NCBI RefSeq assembly: GCF_029626105.1
Contig: NZ_JARUBH010000009.1
Span: forward strand, 3,534,001-3,598,000
Direction: 5' to 3'
DNA: 64,000 nt
DNA from: Solwaraspora sp. WMMD792
GTDB lineage: Bacteria > Actinomycetota > Actinomycetes > Mycobacteriales > Micromonosporaceae
Part shown: in pieces, positions 20,073-27,941 of the stretch
Layout of the letters: the number at the start of each line of letters is the position of its first letter
How positions within the stretch are numbered: the first letter of the stretch is position 1
Notes under the pieces: generated by a model
Database searches by the model: none
Seen by the model: the letters and a program-made list of their open reading frames with translations, nothing else
What the model was told of the DNA's origin: nothing
Program-made: the position numbers and the translations under genes

Positions 20073-20911
20073 CCCCCGTGTACGGTCAGTTGGCGCACCG
20101 CCGAGCGCCAGGCCAGCCGGGCTCCCCACCACAACGCCACCGTCCACACCGCCTGGATGCCGATCAGCAGCCAGGCGTCGGATCCGGTCGCCTGCCCCAG
20201 GTAGATCGTCGCCGGGGTGAACGTCATCCCGGCGAACGGCAGCACCGCGGCGATCGCCTGCAGCCAGCCGGGCAGCAGCGTCAACGGCACCAACGCCCCG
20301 GAGAACAGGTTGGTGATCGCTCCCCGGGCCAACGACACGCCGAAGATGTTCTGCGTCCAGAAGCACAGTAGGGCCGTTAGGTAGACGGTGGTGAACCGTA
20401 GCGGCAGCACCAGCAGGGCGCTGACCGCGAACAGCGCCGCCTGGCCGGGCGGCGGCACCGGGACCGGCCCGGTGACCGCCAGCACCACGGCACAGACCGC
20501 CAACGCGAAGGCGACCTCGACGACGGCGACGCCGAGCGTCTCGGCGAACCGGGCCCGCTGGTAGTCGACCGGGCGGGTCAGATCGACCGCGACCATGCCG
20601 TCACGGATCCGGGCGGCCATCTCCCAGTCACCGAACGACATCAATGACCCAGTGACATAGGCGATCAGCAGGTACGCCTTCATCTGCGGCCAGCTGAACC
20701 CGCCGACGCTGGTCCCGGAGCCGAGCAGCACCGCCCAGATGGACAGCATGGCGAGCAGCTGCAGCAGCACCCCGGCCATGCCGAGGACGAAGCTCAACGG
20801 GTACGCGACGGCGCTGCGGGCCGCCACCCGGGCCAGCGCCCGGTACGGCCGGACACCGGTGGACGGTGTGGCCCGAGCCGGAGCGCCCGTGTCGGCGGCG
20901 ACCGTGGTCAC
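20069..20911 (-). CDS. ABC-2 type exporter permease, first subunit
   Basis: This 280-residue protein starts at GTG 20911, overlapping the ATPase stop as GTGA. Six hydrophobic helices are seen, with the conserved amphipathic region MAARIRDGMVAVDLTRPVDYQ typical of the DUF990/ABC-2 family. It forms the membrane channel with the next gene. Confidence 0.8.
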   Translation of the reverse strand: MTTVAADTGAPARATPSTGVRPYRALARVAARSAVAYPLSFVLGMAGVLLQLLAMLSIWAVLLGSGTSVGGFSWPQMKAYLLIAYVTGSLMSFGDWEMAARIRDGMVAVDLTRPVDYQRARFAETLGVAVVEVAFALAVCAVVLAVTGPVPVPPPGQAALFAVSALLVLPLRFTTVYLTALLCFWTQNIFGVSLARGAITNLFSGALVPLTLLPGWLQAIAAVLPFAGMTFTPATIYLGQATGSDAWLLIGIQAVWTVALWWGARLAWRSAVRQLTVHGG

Positions 20912-21918
20912 GGTGCCGGCACCAGCCGCAGCTCACCGGCGTACACCTTGCGGACCACGTCCTCGATGGCCGGCTCGTCGATGCGCAGGTCGCGTACCTC
21001 GGACACCGCCGACACGGCCGCGATCACCTGGCCGGCGGTGACCGCGAACCGGTCGAACCGGACGGTGAACTCACCCGGCGTCGCGCCGGCGGCGACCTGC
21101 GCGCTGCCGACGGCGGCGGCGACCGTGTCCAGCGGCACCGGATCGGCCAGGTGCAGGTGCATCGACCGGTGCCGGGCGAACTGGTCCTTCACCCCGGCCA
21201 ACGGGCCGTCGTAGATGATCCGCCCCTGGTCGATGATCACGATCCGCTGGCAGACGTCCTCGATGTCGCCGAGGTCGTGGGTGGTCAGGATCAGCGTGGT
21301 GCCGTCGGCGCGCAGCTCCCGCAGGAACGCCCGGACCCGGTCCTTGACCGCGATGTCCAGCCCGATGGTCGGCTCGTCGAGGTAGACCACCCGGGGGCGG
21401 TGCAGCAGCGCGGCGGCCAGGTCGGCGCGCATCCGCTGACCGAGGGAGAGCTTGCGGGCCACCACCGGCAGCAGCTCACCGAGCCCGAGTACGTCGTCGA
21501 AGCGCTCCAACTGCTCCCGGTAGGTAGCGGTGTCGACGTCGTACAGGTCACGCAGCAGGGCGAGGGACTCGCGGACCGGCAGGTCCCACCACAACTGGGT
21601 ACGTTGGCCGAACAGCACACCGATCTGCCGGGCGTTGGCGACCCGCTGCCGGTGCGGCACCACCCCGCCGACCCGGACCTGCCCGGCGGTCGGCACCAGG
21701 ATGCCGGCCAGCAGTTTCACCGTGGTCGACTTGCCGGCGCCGTTCGGCCCGACGTACGCCACCGCCTCGCCCGCCTCGACCCGCAGATCGACGCCGTCGA
21801 CCGCGACATGGTCGGCGAACCGGCGTACCACCAGGTGTTTCAACGCGCCGCGCAGACCCGGGCCCTTCACCGGTCGGCGGAACCGTTTGGTCAAGCCATC
21901 AGCTTCGATGAAGGCCAT
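20908..21918 (-). CDS. ABC transporter ATPase of the ABC-2 exporter
   Basis: This 336-residue protein starts at ATG 21918 (MAFIEADGL), with no clear ribosome site. Walker A is GPNGAGKST (about 58-66), the signature is LSLGQRMRADL, Walker B is VVYLDEPTIGLD and the switch histidine lies in LTTHD. About 90 residues follow the ATPase core, as in DrrA-like drug and lipid exporters. It is first in a strictly overlapping three-gene operon. Confidence 0.9.
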   Translation of the reverse strand: MAFIEADGLTKRFRRPVKGPGLRGALKHLVVRRFADHVAVDGVDLRVEAGEAVAYVGPNGAGKSTTVKLLAGILVPTAGQVRVGGVVPHRQRVANARQIGVLFGQRTQLWWDLPVRESLALLRDLYDVDTATYREQLERFDDVLGLGELLPVVARKLSLGQRMRADLAAALLHRPRVVYLDEPTIGLDIAVKDRVRAFLRELRADGTTLILTTHDLGDIEDVCQRIVIIDQGRIIYDGPLAGVKDQFARHRSMHLHLADPVPLDTVAAAVGSAQVAAGATPGEFTVRFDRFAVTAGQVIAAVSAVSEVRDLRIDEPAIEDVVRKVYAGELRLVPAP

Positions 21919-21959
21919 GCCCGGATGGTGCCGTAGTCGGGGCGTTGCCGCCCACCGAA

Positions 21960-22007
21960 TTTCCGGCCGGCGGACCACCATGCTTTCCGGCCGGCGGACC
22001 ACCATGC
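21960..22007. repeat. 24-bp perfect tandem duplication
   Basis: Two identical copies of a 24-bp unit beginning TTTCCGGCCGGCGGACCACC and ending ATGC lie head to tail between the divergent ATPase and EamA genes. They occupy the shared promoter space. Each contains CCGGCCGG. Confidence 0.9.
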
Positions 22008-22062
22008 GGTAAGGGCCGATATCGGGTACGGCACTGACAGCGGTGAGGGTAGCCTCACCGCC

Positions 22063-23133
22063 GTGACGACTGTGTTCGCCCGTCGACCGGTGCTCGGCCT
22101 GGCCATGGTGGTCGGGGCCAGCGCCCTGTTCGCGATCAACGGCACCGTTTCCAAGCTGGTGCTGCGGGCCGGGCTGGACGCCCCGCAACTGACCGTGCTG
22201 CGGGCGGTCGGCGCCTTCACCGGGCTGCTGGTGCTCAGCGTCGTGCTGCGGCCCGGTGCCCGCCGGGTGCGGCTGCGCCGCCGCGAGGTTCCGCTGCTCG
22301 TCGCGTACGGGCTGACCGGTTTCTTCCTGGTCCCGATGCTCTACTTCGTGGCCATCTCCCGGCTGCCGGTCGGCATCGCGCTGCTGTTCGAGTACACCGC
22401 GCCGCTGATGGTGGCGGTCTGGGCCTGGGCCGTGCAACGCCAGCAGGTGCGGTCCCGGCTGTGGGCCGGGCTGGCGCTGAGCCTGCTCGGGCTGGCCTGT
22501 GTGGCGCAGGTGTGGGGCGGGCTGACCCTCGACCCGCTGGGGGTAGCCGCCGGGCTGGGCGCGGCAGTGATGCTCGCCGCGTACTTCCTGATCGGTGCCC
22601 GGGGCGTCCAGGACCGCGACACCCTGTCCCTGACCACCTGGGCGTTCGGCGCGTCGGCGATCGCCGGGCTGATCGTCCGCGCCGCCACCGCCGGCCTGGA
22701 CGGCTGGCAGCCGCTGCTCACCCGTACCGAGAATGGGGTACCGGTCGCGTTGCTCTGCTGCTACGTGGTGGTCCTCGGCTCGATCGTGCCGTACCTGATG
22801 ATCACCGGCGCGTTGCGGCACCTGCCGGCGACCAGCGTCGGCATCGTCGGCATGGTCGAGCCGGTGTTCGCCGCCACGGTGGCCTGGGTGGTGCTGGGCG
22901 CGAGCGAGGCGTTGACCCCGGTGCAGCTGGCCGGCGGCGCGTTGGTGCTGACCGGGGTGGCGCTGGCCGAGACAGCCCGGACCGGCACCGGCGCGCCGCC
23001 CGCCGTACCGCCGGCACCCGACGGGCCGCTGCCACCGGGACCGCCGCTGCCGGACGGCCGGCCGGCACCGGGACCGTCACAGCCGGACGGCCGGCCGCCG
23101 TCGGCCGGCGTAGTGGCCGGTGCCGGCGGGTAA
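22063..23133 (+). CDS. EamA-family drug/metabolite exporter
   Basis: This 356-residue protein starts at GTG 22063. Ten apolar helices arranged as two EamA repeats are visible (LAMVVGASALFAINGTVSK at the start of the first; GLGAAVMLAAYFLIGARGV at the start of the second). The conserved end-of-repeat segments (ALLFEYTAPLMVAVWAW and VGIVGMVEPVFAATVAWVVLG) match RhtA/YdcZ-type exporters. The last 50 residues are a Pro/Gly-rich cytoplasmic tail with repeats of PPLPDGRPAPG type. Confidence 0.85.
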   Translation: MTTVFARRPVLGLAMVVGASALFAINGTVSKLVLRAGLDAPQLTVLRAVGAFTGLLVLSVVLRPGARRVRLRRREVPLLVAYGLTGFFLVPMLYFVAISRLPVGIALLFEYTAPLMVAVWAWAVQRQQVRSRLWAGLALSLLGLACVAQVWGGLTLDPLGVAAGLGAAVMLAAYFLIGARGVQDRDTLSLTTWAFGASAIAGLIVRAATAGLDGWQPLLTRTENGVPVALLCCYVVVLGSIVPYLMITGALRHLPATSVGIVGMVEPVFAATVAWVVLGASEALTPVQLAGGALVLTGVALAETARTGTGAPPAVPPAPDGPLPPGPPLPDGRPAPGPSQPDGRPPSAGVVAGAGG

Positions 23134-23143
23134 GACCGGCGGT

Positions 23144-24028
23144 ATGAGTGCACCGAAACGGGTCGCCGTCGTCGCGCACCGCAAGAAGACCCTCGGCGGC
23201 GGCCTCGACGAGTTGCGCGCGGCGATCGCCGGGCACGGCGCCGAGGACATCGACTGGTACGAGGTGCCGAAGAGCCGCAAGGCACCGAAGAAGGCCCGCC
23301 GGGCCGTCGAGCGGGGCGCCGAGCTGGTCTTCGTGTGGGGCGGCGACGGGATGGTGCAACGCTGCCTGGACGCGCTGGCCGGCCGCGACGCCACCGTGGC
23401 GATCGTCCCCGCCGGCACGGCGAACCTGCTGGCGGGCAACCTCGGTGTGCCCGAGGACCTCGGCGAGGCGGTGCGGATCGGTTTCCAGGGCGAACGTCGC
23501 CGGCTCGACCTGGGCAGGGTCAACGGCGAGCATTTCGCGGTGATGGCCGGGGCCGGTTTTGACGGGCGGCTGATCCGCGACGCCGACCGAGACCTGAAGG
23601 ACCGGGCCGGCAAACTCGCGTACGTCTGGACCGGTCTGCGCCACGTCGGCGGCGTCACGCCCCGGACCCGGATCAAGGTCGACGGCACGACCTGGTTCGA
23701 CGAGCCGGCCAGCTGCGTCCTGGTCGGCAACGTCGGCCGGATCACCGGCGGCATCCACGCCTTCGACGATGCCCGGCCTGACGACGGCTGGCTGGAGGTC
23801 GGGGTGACCACCGCGCAGGGGGCGGCAGAGTGGGCGCGCACGCTGGGTCGGATGGCGGTCGGGCGCTCGGAGCGCTCCCCGTTCGTCCGAATGACCCGGG
23901 CCCGGCGGGTCGACATCCGGCTGGCCGAGCCGATGACGTACGAACTCGACGGCGGCGCCCGGGGTCAGGCCAAGAAGCTGAAGGTACGGGTGGTGCCCGC
24001 CGCGATCACGGTCTGCGTCCCGGCCTGA
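23144..24028 (+). CDS. Diacylglycerol kinase-like lipid kinase
   Basis: This 294-residue protein starts at ATG 23144 (MSAPKRVAVVAHRKK). The DAGK catalytic core shows the nucleotide loop WGGDGMVQR and the PAGTANLLAGNL segment, followed by the beta-sandwich domain ending in YELDGGARGQAKKLKVRVVPAA. Relatives phosphorylate diacylglycerol or sphingosine-like lipids at the membrane. The 3' end overlaps the convergent acetyltransferase by 23 bases. Confidence 0.85.
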   Translation: MSAPKRVAVVAHRKKTLGGGLDELRAAIAGHGAEDIDWYEVPKSRKAPKKARRAVERGAELVFVWGGDGMVQRCLDALAGRDATVAIVPAGTANLLAGNLGVPEDLGEAVRIGFQGERRRLDLGRVNGEHFAVMAGAGFDGRLIRDADRDLKDRAGKLAYVWTGLRHVGGVTPRTRIKVDGTTWFDEPASCVLVGNVGRITGGIHAFDDARPDDGWLEVGVTTAQGAAEWARTLGRMAVGRSERSPFVRMTRARRVDIRLAEPMTYELDGGARGQAKKLKVRVVPAAITVCVPA

Positions 24029-24545
24029 TCCGGAAGAGTGCGTGGCGGCGCACCGGGCCGTCGGGCACGTTCGGGTGGTCGAAGTCGCCGTCCGGGTCAC
24101 GGGTCATCCCGATCCGCCGCATCACCGCCTGCGAGCGCAGGTTGCCGACGGCGGTCAACGCGACGATCTCCGGCAGGCCGAGGGTGTCGAAGCCGTACGC
24201 CAGGCAGGCGCGGGCGGCTTCGGTCGCGTACCCGTTGCCCCAGGCGTCGCGGCGCAGCCGCCAGCCGACCTCGACCCCGTCGAACGGCATGTTGGCCTCC
24301 ACCGGGCTCAGGCCGGTCATGCCGATGAACTCGCCGGTCTCCGTCACCTCGACCGCCCACCAGCCCCAGCCACGCTGGTCCAGGCCAGCCTGGCAGCGGG
24401 ACATGGTGGTGGCACTCTGCTCGCGGGTCGCCAGGCCCGGGAAGAACTCCCGCACCTGAGGGTCGGCGTTCATCGCCACCCACGGCTCCAGGTCGGACCC
24501 GCGCCAGTGCCGCAGCACCAGCCGCGGCGTGGTCAACTCCGCCAT
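24006..24545 (-). CDS. GNAT acetyltransferase, RimJ/RimL type
   Basis: This 179-residue protein starts at ATG 24545. LTTPRLVLRHWRGSDLEPW opens the fold, and the acetyl-CoA loop is RRDAWGNGYATEAARACLAYGF, with LRSQAVMRRIGM as motif B. The group acetylates ribosomal-protein N-termini, antibiotics or other amines; the substrate is unknown. Confidence 0.85.
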   Translation of the reverse strand: MAELTTPRLVLRHWRGSDLEPWVAMNADPQVREFFPGLATREQSATTMSRCQAGLDQRGWGWWAVEVTETGEFIGMTGLSPVEANMPFDGVEVGWRLRRDAWGNGYATEAARACLAYGFDTLGLPEIVALTAVGNLRSQAVMRRIGMTRDPDGDFDHPNVPDGPVRRHALFRIRPGRRP

Positions 24546-24592
24546 GGCGGCACTGTAGCGCCAGTGCCGCACGCCGAGATCGTCGAGCCCGG

Positions 24593-25003
24593 TCACCGGC
24601 CGGGCAGGAGGATCACCGTACGGCCGGCGTCGGTGGTCGCCGAGAACCGCATCGGCAGTGGTGTCGCCAACCTGTGCATGATCGTGTCGCAGTCGAAGCT
24701 GACCCGTACGTCGACGGATCCCACTCCTCCAGGCCGTACGCGGGTCTGCCCGCCCGTATCGGCCACTGCCAGGCCGGGGGACTCCGTGTCGAGGACCCGT
24801 ACGGTGACCTGCTGCGTTCCGGTGTTGACCACGGTCACCTTGGCGTTCAGCTGCCCGTCGCCCATGCCCACGCCGGCCAGCAGTACGCCGACGAGCCGGC
24901 CCGGTCCGCGAAAGCGTCGCCGCGCCGCGTCGCCAGCCGGTGCCGCGGGCGCCGTCGCGCCGGTCGGCCGGTCGAGATCGATGAGCCGCCCCTCCGCCGT
25001 CAC
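24593..25003 (-). CDS. Hypothetical protein with one apolar segment
   Basis: This 136-residue protein starts at GTG 25003. A short polar N-terminus, an apolar segment (LVGVLLAGVGM) and then a beta-rich region (LNAKVTVVNTGTQQVTVRVLDTE ... SVDVRVSFDCDTI) suggest a membrane-anchored extracytoplasmic beta-sandwich. No family is recognised. Codon third positions are GC-biased as in real genes here, but the start is weakly supported. Confidence 0.5.
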   Translation of the reverse strand: MTAEGRLIDLDRPTGATAPAAPAGDAARRRFRGPGRLVGVLLAGVGMGDGQLNAKVTVVNTGTQQVTVRVLDTESPGLAVADTGGQTRVRPGGVGSVDVRVSFDCDTIMHRLATPLPMRFSATTDAGRTVILLPGR

Positions 25004-25098
25004 CGGACCAGGTTAGTCGCAACGCCGATCAGTCAAAGACAACGGTGGCTGCGTGCAGCGGACGCATCGTCACCTTCATCGGCCCTGGGTGCCGGTCG

Positions 25099-25144
25099 GG
25101 CTTGATGCCACAGGTGCATCAAGATGCACCTGTGGCATCAAGCC
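25099..25144. repeat. 46-bp perfect palindrome with 2-base loop
   Basis: Arms of 22 bp (GGCTTGATGCCACAGGTG plus CATC, and the exact complement) flank a central AA. Each arm also contains a nested TGATGC...GCATCA repeat, so the segment can form either one long hairpin or a branched structure. It lies 295 bases beyond the NUDIX stop. Confidence 0.9.
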
Positions 25145-25250
25145 TGCGGCGGCACCTTGGATCCCCGGGAGCCGGCACGGGGCACTCCGCTCGCGCGGGC
25201 CGGCCGGCCGCGCGCATCCGCCTGATTGACCGGCGCCGAGATTCATCGCA

Positions 25251-25313
25251 GCACGAGCCGAACACCAGATACCTGTTCCGGCGGCGATGAGGTATCTGAC
25301 GTTCGGCTCGTGC
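25251..25313. repeat. Inverted repeat with 24-bp arms
   Basis: The arm GCACGAGCCGAACACCAGAT plus ACCT is matched at the other side with two mismatches, around a 15-base loop. It lies 125 bases beyond the NUDIX stop. It may be a strong terminator for the minus-strand NUDIX gene or the folded ends of a small inserted element. Confidence 0.85.
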
Positions 25314-25396
25314 CGAAGCGCGCAGGCGTGCAGGCGTGCAGACGGAGCAGGGCGAGCGGGGAAGGCCGGAGCGGGGCGGGTGAGCCGGTGCGCGGG

Positions 25397-25428
25397 GCGG
25401 GTACGCGGGTGCGCGGGTGCGCGGGTGC
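25397..25428. repeat. Four copies of an 8-bp tandem repeat
   Basis: The unit GCGGGTRC is repeated four times just downstream of the NUDIX stop codon, the first copy with A at position 7. Such low-complexity GC repeats are prone to slippage. Confidence 0.8.
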
Positions 25429-25438
25429 GCGGCTGGGT

Positions 25439-25921
25439 TCAGTGGCGGAGCAGGCCGCGTACCGGAACCGGGGTGACGTGGCCGCTCGGCGGGCGGGTGC
25501 GGTCGAGCTCCAGACCGACGTCGACGATCACCGCCCGGGTCAGCTGCGGCACCTGCGACAGCGGCACCCACTGTGCCAGGTCGGTGGAGCCGCCGACCTC
25601 GGGCCGCAGCGCTCCGCCGACGACCCGTACCCGGTAGAAGACCCCCAGGTTGTGCCGTTCGCCGCGGCCGGGCAGCCGGCGCTGCGCGGGCACGGTACGG
25701 GAGTCGACGCCGAGCAGCGACTCCACCTCGACCTGGTAGCCGGTCTCCTCGGCCGCCTCGCGGACCACCGCGTCGACCGGGTCCTCGGCGTGTTCGACCT
25801 TGCCGCCGGGCAGCGTCCAGTGCCGCCGCGAGCCGCCCGGCGAGACGAAGCGGGCCAGCAGCAGCTGCTCCTGGTCGACACAGACCGCATAGGCGGCCAC
25901 CCGAAGCCGGTGGGCAGTCAT
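25439..25921 (-). CDS. NUDIX hydrolase
   Basis: This 160-residue protein starts at ATG 25921 behind GGAGGAATT. The NUDIX box is complete: G-x5-E-x7-REAAEETGY in the segment GGKVEHAEDPVDAVVREAAEETG. It hydrolyses nucleoside-diphosphate derivatives with divalent metal; the substrate is unknown. It is a single gene, divergent from ybaK. Confidence 0.88.
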   Translation of the reverse strand: MTAHRLRVAAYAVCVDQEQLLLARFVSPGGSRRHWTLPGGKVEHAEDPVDAVVREAAEETGYQVEVESLLGVDSRTVPAQRRLPGRGERHNLGVFYRVRVVGGALRPEVGGSTDLAQWVPLSQVPQLTRAVIVDVGLELDRTRPPSGHVTPVPVRGLLRH

Positions 25922-26030
25922 GCTCGTAATTCCTCCGCGCTAGATCCGCCACAAGGAGCATAACTCTCCCAAATAGGGTGTAAATGATCCGGGCGGCGGC
26001 ACGATCCGGGCCACGAGCAAGATAGAGGCC

Positions 26031-26519
26031 ATGCAGACACATCCGAACGTGCAGGCGGTGCAGGACGCGTTGAACACCGCCGACGCCCGGGACGGCTCCG
26101 GTGCCAACTGCCGGGTCCGGCTACTGCCGGACGCGGTGCACACCGCCGCCGCGGCGGCCGCCGCCCTCGACATCGAGGTGGGGCAGATCGCCAACTCGTT
26201 GATCTTCGACGCCGACGGTGAGCCGCTGCTGGTGCTCACCTCGGGTGCACACCGGGTGGACACCGCGAAGGTCGCCGCCGACCTCGGCGTCTACGCGCTG
26301 CGCCGAGCCACCCCCGAGTTCGTCCGGGAACACACCGGGCAGCCGATCGGCGGGGTCGCGCCGCTGGGCCACCCCAAGCCGGTCCGCACCCTGGTCGACG
26401 TCGCCCTGGAGCAGTACCCGGAGATCTGGGCGGCCGGCGGCGTACCCCGGGCGGTCTTCCCGACCACCTACGCCGAGCTGCTGCGGATCACCGCCGGCAC
26501 CGCCGCCGAGGTGGCGTGA
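26031..26519 (+). CDS. YbaK/EbsC-type aminoacyl-tRNA deacylase
   Basis: This 162-residue protein starts at ATG 26031. The fold markers are VGQIANSLIFDADGEPLLVLTSGAHRVD and a C-terminal GGVAPLGHPKPVRTLVD...EIWAAGG, as in YbaK/ProX editing domains that clear mischarged tRNA. The lysine that is catalytically important in E. coli YbaK (around IxKTLV) is replaced here by Asn (IANSLIF), so chemistry or specificity may differ. The stop overlaps the next start (GTGA). Confidence 0.8.
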   Translation: MQTHPNVQAVQDALNTADARDGSGANCRVRLLPDAVHTAAAAAAALDIEVGQIANSLIFDADGEPLLVLTSGAHRVDTAKVAADLGVYALRRATPEFVREHTGQPIGGVAPLGHPKPVRTLVDVALEQYPEIWAAGGVPRAVFPTTYAELLRITAGTAAEVA

Positions 26520-27325
26520 ACGACCCGGTCGACCACGCGGCCCCGGTTCCCGACCACGCGGCCCCGGGTTCCGGGCTGGTCACGCTGCACGTCTGGCGGG
26601 TCCCCCGGCGACGGTTGCCGCGCGTGCTGGCCCGGATGGCCGTCGACGCCCGCCGGCTGCGGCGCGTCGACGGCGTACGGTTCGCCAAACTGCTCGGCAC
26701 CGGAACCGGCACCGGATTCGGGCCCACCGACGTCGACCCGACCCGGTGGGCGGCGCTGGTGGTGTGGGACGACCCGGCGGCGGCGGCCGGGTTCGACACC
26801 TCGCCGGTCGGGCAGTCGTGGCGACGGATCGCCGACGCGCGGGTCCGCGTCGACCTGCGGCCGTTGCACAGCCGGGGCCGCTGGTCCGGCATCGCGCCGT
26901 TCGGCGAGCCGAGCGGTGGGCCGGGCGGCGAGCCGGGCGGTGGGCAGCCCGGCGCCGGGCGACCGGTGTTGGCGTTGACCCGGGCGCGGCTGCGGCCGGC
27001 GAAGGCGGTCACCTTCTGGCGGGCGGTGCCGCCGGTCGCCGCCGCCCTGGCCGACGCCGACGGGCTGCACTGCCGATTCGGCGTCGGCGAGGCACCGCTC
27101 GGCTGGCAGGGCACCGTCAGCGTGTGGCGGGACACGGCGGATCTGACCCGGTTCGCGTACCGTCACCCGCAGCACCGGGCGGCCATCACCCGGACCCCGG
27201 TGACACAGTGGTACGCCGAGGAGCTCTTCGCCCGGTTCGAGGTGCTCGGTGTCACCGGCGACCGGGCCGTGCTGGGCTGGGCCGGAGAGGACGAGGATGG
27301 GACATGCGGTGCTGGCGGCGGATGA
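26516..27325 (+). CDS. crtA: Spheroidene monooxygenase-like protein (CrtA family)
   Basis: This 269-residue protein starts at GTG 26516, overlapping the ybaK stop. Two similar ferredoxin-like halves are joined by a Gly/Pro-rich linker (about residues 135-150). The segment RFAKLLGTGTGTGFGPTDVDPTRWAALVVWDDPAAAAGF and the later VSVWRDTADLTRFAYRHPQHRAAI resemble CrtA spheroidene monooxygenase, which oxidises acyclic carotenoids at C-2. Its position upstream of cruF, a glycosyltransferase and a CrtI-like desaturase supports a carotenoid role. The reaction is not proven, and actinobacterial homologs also occur outside pigment clusters. Confidence 0.65.
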   Translation: MNDPVDHAAPVPDHAAPGSGLVTLHVWRVPRRRLPRVLARMAVDARRLRRVDGVRFAKLLGTGTGTGFGPTDVDPTRWAALVVWDDPAAAAGFDTSPVGQSWRRIADARVRVDLRPLHSRGRWSGIAPFGEPSGGPGGEPGGGQPGAGRPVLALTRARLRPAKAVTFWRAVPPVAAALADADGLHCRFGVGEAPLGWQGTVSVWRDTADLTRFAYRHPQHRAAITRTPVTQWYAEELFARFEVLGVTGDRAVLGWAGEDEDGTCGAGGG

Positions 27326-27338
27326 GAGGCGGACCCCG

Positions 27339-27941
27339 ATGAGGCTGGTGCCGTGGCTGCCGGACGACCTGCTGCGGCGGCTCGACGACGTGGTCACCGT
27401 GTACGGCGAGGCGATGAACTACCGGGCCGAGCTGCTGGAGGTACGCCGCGGCTACATCGCCACCCACGTGCGGCGCCCCGGGTTCCGGGCGGTCGCCACC
27501 CTCACCGCCGAAGGCGCGCTCGCCGGGTTCGGCTACGGCTACCGGTCGGCCGCCGGGCAGTGGTGGCACGACCAGGTACGCGGTGCGCTGTCGAAAACCG
27601 CCCGCAGCACCTGGCTCACCGACTGCTTCGAAGTGGTGGAGCTGCACGTGCACCCGCAGGCGCAGGGGCACGGGCTCGGCGCCCACCAGCTGCGTACCCT
27701 GCTCGGGATGGCCGCCGGCGCGACCACCCTGCTGTCCACCCCGGAGGCCGACGAGCAGCGGTCCCGGGCCTGGCGGTTGTACCGGCGATTCGGCTACGTC
27801 GACGTGCTGCGCAACTTTCACTTTCCCGGCGACGAGCGGGCCTTCGCGGTCCTCGGCCGTACCCTGCCGCTGCCCCACCCGCAGGCCGCACCGGCTGCGG
27901 GGGCCGGGCCGTCGACGGACCCGGCGCCGCAGCGGTCATGA
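27339..27941 (+). CDS. GNAT acetyltransferase in the carotenoid operon
   Basis: This 200-residue protein starts at ATG 27339 behind GAGAGGCGGA; an earlier ATG at 27297 would overlap the previous gene. The CoA-binding segment is VVELHVHPQAQGHGLGAHQLRTLLG, followed by RAWRLYRRFGYVDVLRNFHF. The substrate is unknown. The stop overlaps the cruF start (ATGA), so it is cotranslated with pigment genes. Confidence 0.75.
   Translation: MRLVPWLPDDLLRRLDDVVTVYGEAMNYRAELLEVRRGYIATHVRRPGFRAVATLTAEGALAGFGYGYRSAAGQWWHDQVRGALSKTARSTWLTDCFEVVELHVHPQAQGHGLGAHQLRTLLGMAAGATTLLSTPEADEQRSRAWRLYRRFGYVDVLRNFHFPGDERAFAVLGRTLPLPHPQAAPAAGAGPSTDPAPQRS

Larger units (their letters stand above)
25004..25438. other. Non-coding region carrying two large palindromes and short tandem repeats
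   Basis: This 435-base stretch lies between two minus-strand genes. Besides the palindromes at 25099-25144 and 25251-25313 it holds 2.5 copies of GCAGGCGT from 25322 and four copies of an 8-mer at 25397-25428. No credible coding frame was found on either strand. Its structure suggests a terminator or a decayed mobile element rather than a gene. Confidence 0.6.

Noticed and set aside
25397-25428. Short tandem repeats considered as a CRISPR array
   Set aside because: Units are 8 bp with no spacers and there are no cas genes; simple low-complexity repeat. No CRISPR-like array was found elsewhere.
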